From Nitrospirota bacterium (GTDB taxonomy: Bacteria > Nitrospirota > CAKKRA01 > 9FT-COMBO-42-15), in NCBI GenBank assembly GCA_016195585.1, contig JACPZJ010000208.1:1-8651 (forward strand): DNA of 8,651 bases, given 5' to 3'. Numbering within the stretch: the first letter of the stretch is position 1; each line of letters begins with the position of its first letter. This document shows, piece by piece, positions 6,317 to 8,651 of the stretch. Made by a program: the position numbers and the translations under genes. The notes beneath the pieces were generated by a model that searched no databases, had not been told where the DNA came from, and was given only the letters and a program-made list of their open reading frames with translations.

Positions 6317-7948
6317 TTACCCCTTTGAAAAATTCTCCTGCCACTCCTTCTGAAACTGATCATAGGATAATGTCAGGCCGTCAGAAAAGGCCTGCTCAAT
6401 GGCCTTGTTGCTTCCTAATTCCTCAAGCACCCTTTTTATATTATGCATCCCGTATCTCTCAATCATAAACTCCACAACAGCGTGGCTCATGGTATATGCA
6501 ATCTGCGCCTGATAGCTGTTAAAGCCCATGAATGAGCCTTCAAGGTTCTTTAATGGAATCATCACCTTATTCTTCTGCATGGCCTTGATCAGTTCCTTTC
6601 TGTAGTCTGCCATATTCCTATCTTCAAAATGCTCTGCAAGCCCCTCATTAAGCCATGTCGGACACCTTCCATTCTTTACAATAGAGCGTACAAGCGCGTG
6701 GGTATATTCATGATAGAGGGTCTTTTTTAGCTCATTAAACTCATTCTTATAACCGCCGATAGGAATCCGTATTTTTCCATCATAGAGCGCGCCTGCCCAT
6801 GAAGGAGACCTTGTTACGTCCCTGAACTGCTGTTTTGTGTATAGATATACAATAACCTCTGTATCAGGATAGGTTGAGAGATCCCTTCCTATTTCTCTAT
6901 AGGCATCCTCTAATATGGAGATAACAATCCTCCCCACATCCCTCTCCTCTGGGCCTTCAAACCTCAATGTAAAGTGGCTTGCTGCCTCTTTTGTAAAACT
7001 TTCACTTGTATCCTTTTCCCTCTTTGCCTTTGACAGATAATATCTTGCCTTCTGGTCAGAAGGCGCAATGCTTAATACCTTTTCCCAGTAAGAGATGGCC
7101 TTTGCAACATCATCACTCTTATAATACAGCTCAGCAAGAAGGTGATATGCCTCAAGGAAGTTTGGATCAAGTCCAACTGCCGTGTTCAGCGCATCAATGG
7201 CCTCCGGGTCTTTATTCAACTGGAGATAAGCAGCCCCCATGCCAAAATATAATTTAGGATCTTTGTCAGAGGAATAATTTATGGCATTTTTGTAATCCTC
7301 TACTGCATCCCTGTAATTGCCTGTCTCAGCCTTTTTTACGGCTATTATGCCGTATGTGGCAGAAATGGCCTTCTTAATATCCCGATTTGCCGCATCCTTT
7401 TCCAGCGCCATCTTAAAACTCTCCACTGCATTCTGGTATTTGCCATTTTCAATAAAATCCTTCCCATCCTTCAGGTATCTCATAACCATTGGATCAGAGG
7501 CGCTGATGTTTTCTACCTGCTTTTCAGTGATCTTCGGCAGTGGAAGGGTAATATTTGCAGATGCCACAGACCCCTTCTCCTCTGATATTTTATCCTGAAC
7601 CTCCATCCCTTTAGTTGCTGCCTGCCTTGCTGCAATCCATTGATAAAAAACAACTGCAAGCAGAAGAACAATAATGCCTGCAATGGCGCCAATAATTATT
7701 AGACCTGTCCTCTGCCTTTCATCTTTTTTGGAAGCTGTCTCCTCTTTTTCCCTAATCCCCTCATCCACCTCCTTAACCCCCTTTTGTCCCCCTTTAATAA
7801 AGGGGGATGTAGGGGGATTATCTTCATGCTCATTTCCCTCTTTAGCGGCGGCAGTGGTTGAAGGGCCTTCTTTGGCTAACGGTGTGCTGCACTTTGGGCA
7901 GACCTCTGTGCCGTCAGGCAAGTTTGACCAGCAGTTTTTGCAAAACAT
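6317..7948 (-). CDS. Zinc-ribbon, TPR and MA-like (gluzincin) peptidase membrane protein (543 aa)
   Basis: Order of parts: an N-terminal zinc ribbon with C3, C6, C17 and C20 (CxxC pairs); a low-complexity linker (25-80) that includes a repeat-derived segment (44 to about 60); one membrane helix (82-104); about four TPR-like helix pairs (153-300); and a C-terminal peptidase MA-like domain (about 323-540). The last has HEYTH (H413, E414, H417) and NEGLAEHFED with E435 as the likely third zinc ligand, the gluzincin pattern. Topology is probably ribbon inside, TPR and peptidase outside. All catalytic residues are present, so activity is plausible; the substrate is unknown. The start is supported by GGAGG (complement of 7957-7961) 8 nt upstream. 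As first gene of the operon with a DUF4390 protein and a sensor kinase, it may process or monitor an envelope component (inference). Confidence 0.85.
   Translation of the reverse strand: MFCKNCWSNLPDGTEVCPKCSTPLAKEGPSTTAAAKEGNEHEDNPPTSPFIKGGQKGVKEVDEGIREKEETASKKDERQRTGLIIIGAIAGIIVLLLAVVFYQWIAARQAATKGMEVQDKISEEKGSVASANITLPLPKITEKQVENISASDPMVMRYLKDGKDFIENGKYQNAVESFKMALEKDAANRDIKKAISATYGIIAVKKAETGNYRDAVEDYKNAINYSSDKDPKLYFGMGAAYLQLNKDPEAIDALNTAVGLDPNFLEAYHLLAELYYKSDDVAKAISYWEKVLSIAPSDQKARYYLSKAKREKDTSESFTKEAASHFTLRFEGPEERDVGRIVISILEDAYREIGRDLSTYPDTEVIVYLYTKQQFRDVTRSPSWAGALYDGKIRIPIGGYKNEFNELKKTLYHEYTHALVRSIVKNGRCPTWLNEGLAEHFEDRNMADYRKELIKAMQKNKVMIPLKNLEGSFMGFNSYQAQIAYTMSHAVVEFMIERYGMHNIKRVLEELGSNKAIEQAFSDGLTLSYDQFQKEWQENFSKG
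7771..7820. repeat. In-frame G/C-run palindromic repeat inside the peptidase gene
   Basis: The core is an 8-bp hairpin CCCCCTTT (7788-7795) / AAAGGGGG (7799-7806) with a 3-nt loop, flanked by an outer CCCCC (7777-7781) / GGGGG (7812-7816) pair. On the coding strand it reads NPPTSPFIKGGQKGVKE, starting at residue 44. Translations of the SPFIKGG type are, from memory, the familiar product of a dispersed intergenic repeat in several bacterial phyla. Here it is in frame, with no stop, in the flexible linker between zinc ribbon and membrane helix. Confidence 0.75.
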
Positions 7949-8007
7949 TTAGTTATCCTCCAAAACATATCATTTTATTTTTTTGTTCACGCTCAAAATG
8001 CCTAATT

Positions 8008-8036
8008 AGTATATTTAAGCATACCACATTTTATAA
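8008..8036 (-). promoter_or_regulatory. Candidate sigma-70 promoter of the minus-strand operon
   Basis: Read on the minus strand, TTATAA (8031-8036) and TATACT (8008-8013) stand 17 nt apart. The -10 matches the consensus at 5 of 6 positions and the -35 at 3 of 6. Transcription would start near 8001, giving a leader of about 50 nt before the peptidase ATG at 7948. This is the best placed promoter-like pair in the gap, but it was judged by eye only. Confidence 0.4.
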
Positions 8037-8094
8037 GGTGGCGCAATATAATAGGCGCTCACATACTGCGTCCCTGTAGGGCTGGACACGCTAA
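8037..8094. other. Two adjacent imperfect hairpins at the integrase junction
   Basis: GTGGCGC (8038-8044) pairs with GCGCTCAC (8055-8062) with one bulge. GCGTCC (8068-8073) pairs with GGACACGC (8084-8091) with a two-base bulge, and CCCTGTAGGG (8072-8081) is an alternative small palindrome. They lie upstream of the operon promoter and end close to where integrase similarity begins. They could be a relic repeat, an operator, or a scar of the event that truncated the integrase. Confidence 0.35.
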
Positions 8095-8520
8095 AGGTGT
8101 AGAGATTTTTTGCGTTTTCTGCTTGATGCTGTGGAGTATTATGGCAAACCTAAAGCTTTGCGGACAGATAACGAGCCTGTCTTTACCTCATGGTTATTTA
8201 AAATCAGCCTATGGCTGATGGGTATTCGTCATCAGCTTATTGATAAGTGTTGTCCATGGCAGAATGGAAGGATAGAGCGGTTCTTTGGGACATTAAAGAA
8301 AAAGCTAAATCAATGGCAAGTAGGCAGCCGAGAGCAACTTAATGGTGCACTCGGTCAATTCCGATTTTGGTACAACCATGTAAGGCCGCATCAGCATCTT
8401 AACGGAATGACACCAGCAGAGGTGTGGAATGGGAGAGACATATTTGCACGAAGACCAAAACAGGAATACTGGTTTGAGGCATGGGATGGGCTGCTGACAG
8501 GGATTTACTTAAAGGTTTAG
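8095..8520 (+). pseudogene. 5'-truncated DDE integrase/transposase (rve fold)
   Basis: This is the C-terminal part of a DDE transposase of the IS481/IS3-like integrase-core group. Counting from the TTG at 8110, the second catalytic Asp is D20 (LRTDNEPVF) and the Glu is E56 (PWQNGRIERFFGTLK), with 35 residues between, the canonical D35E spacing. YNHVRPHQHLNGMTPAEVW (88-106) is the usual C-terminal signature. The first Asp and the helix-turn-helix domain, normally well over 100 residues, are missing: an in-frame TAA lies at 8092-8094 and no reading frame upstream carries a matching segment. The reading frame that remains is undamaged and ends at its natural TAG, so the loss looks like a single recent 5' deletion or recombination. 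It cannot be active by itself. Clear terminal inverted repeats were not found. Confidence 0.85.
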
Positions 8521-8543
8521 TCTGCCATAGTAGGCTAAAAAAA

Positions 8544-8642
8544 ATGGTAAAAGAAGGTGTCCGTGGGAGACTTGTGATTACAACTAAAACAACACTAAAA
8601 AAGTTCAGTAAAGCAATAAAAAGTACAAAAAACACTGCTTAA
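8544..8642 (+). CDS. Small basic ORF, doubtful (32 aa)
   Basis: An ATG at 8544 opens a 32-residue frame ending at TAA 8640-8642. It is rich in Lys and Thr with few acidic residues (one Glu), for example GRLVITTKTTLKKFSKAIKS. No ribosome-binding site precedes it, only an A-run. It lies 23 nt after the transposase stop. It might be the tail of a neighbouring gene brought in with the transposon, or chance coding in A-rich DNA. I do not recognise a family. Confidence 0.2.
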   Translation: MVKEGVRGRLVITTKTTLKKFSKAIKSTKNTA

Positions 8643-8651
8643 GGAAAGAAA

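Noticed and set aside
8084..8563. GGACAC (8084-8089) and GTGTCC (near 8557-8562) as terminal inverted repeats of the insertion sequence
   Set aside because: Only six bases match and the flanking bases do not extend the pairing, so chance is likely.

Overview
The window is a chromosomal segment from a moderately AT-rich, Gram-negative-type bacterium. The gene content (an NtrY/NtrX-like two-component pair behind a DUF4390 protein and a zinc-ribbon/TPR/peptidase protein) and the dispersed palindromic repeats, including one that translates as SPFIKGGQKG, resemble Nitrospirota or Desulfobacterota-type genomes. That placement is inferred from family knowledge; no rRNA or marker gene is present to confirm it.

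Left part (1-1783, + strand): a run of small redox or stress-type genes. It holds a double-CDGSH iron-sulfur protein (142-360), the C-terminal relic of a DoxX-like membrane protein (361-519), a pyridoxamine 5'-phosphate oxidase-like flavin-binding protein (599-1042) and a pirin (1079-1783). Two related two-hairpin repeats (57-108 and 516-572) flank the CDGSH/DoxX block. The second supplies the stop codon of the DoxX relic and forms the leader of the oxidase-like gene.

Middle and right part (1936-7948, - strand): an apparent four-gene operon read right to left. It encodes a membrane-anchored zinc-ribbon/TPR/HExxH peptidase-like protein (6317-7948), an exported DUF4390 protein (5693-6271), a 732-residue NtrY-like sensor kinase (3498-5696) and a 455-residue NtrC-family sigma-54 activator (1936-3303). 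The DUF4390 and kinase genes overlap by 4 nt. The kinase and regulator are separated by 194 nt holding a nested palindromic, heptad-repeat element. A plausible sigma-70-type promoter lies at 8008-8036. The layout suggests an envelope-sensing system: kinase with a periplasmic domain, an exported partner and a membrane peptidase, signalling to a sigma-54 activator. The signal and targets cannot be read from the sequence.

Right edge (8037-8651, + strand): two small imperfect hairpins, then a 5'-truncated DDE integrase/transposase that keeps the second Asp and the Glu (D-35-E) but has lost the first Asp, then a small basic ORF of doubtful status.

No rRNA, tRNA or CRISPR array was seen. The most distinctive feature of the window is that three different kinds of palindromic repeat have settled in functional positions: inside a coding sequence, at a stop codon, and between the genes of a two-component pair.
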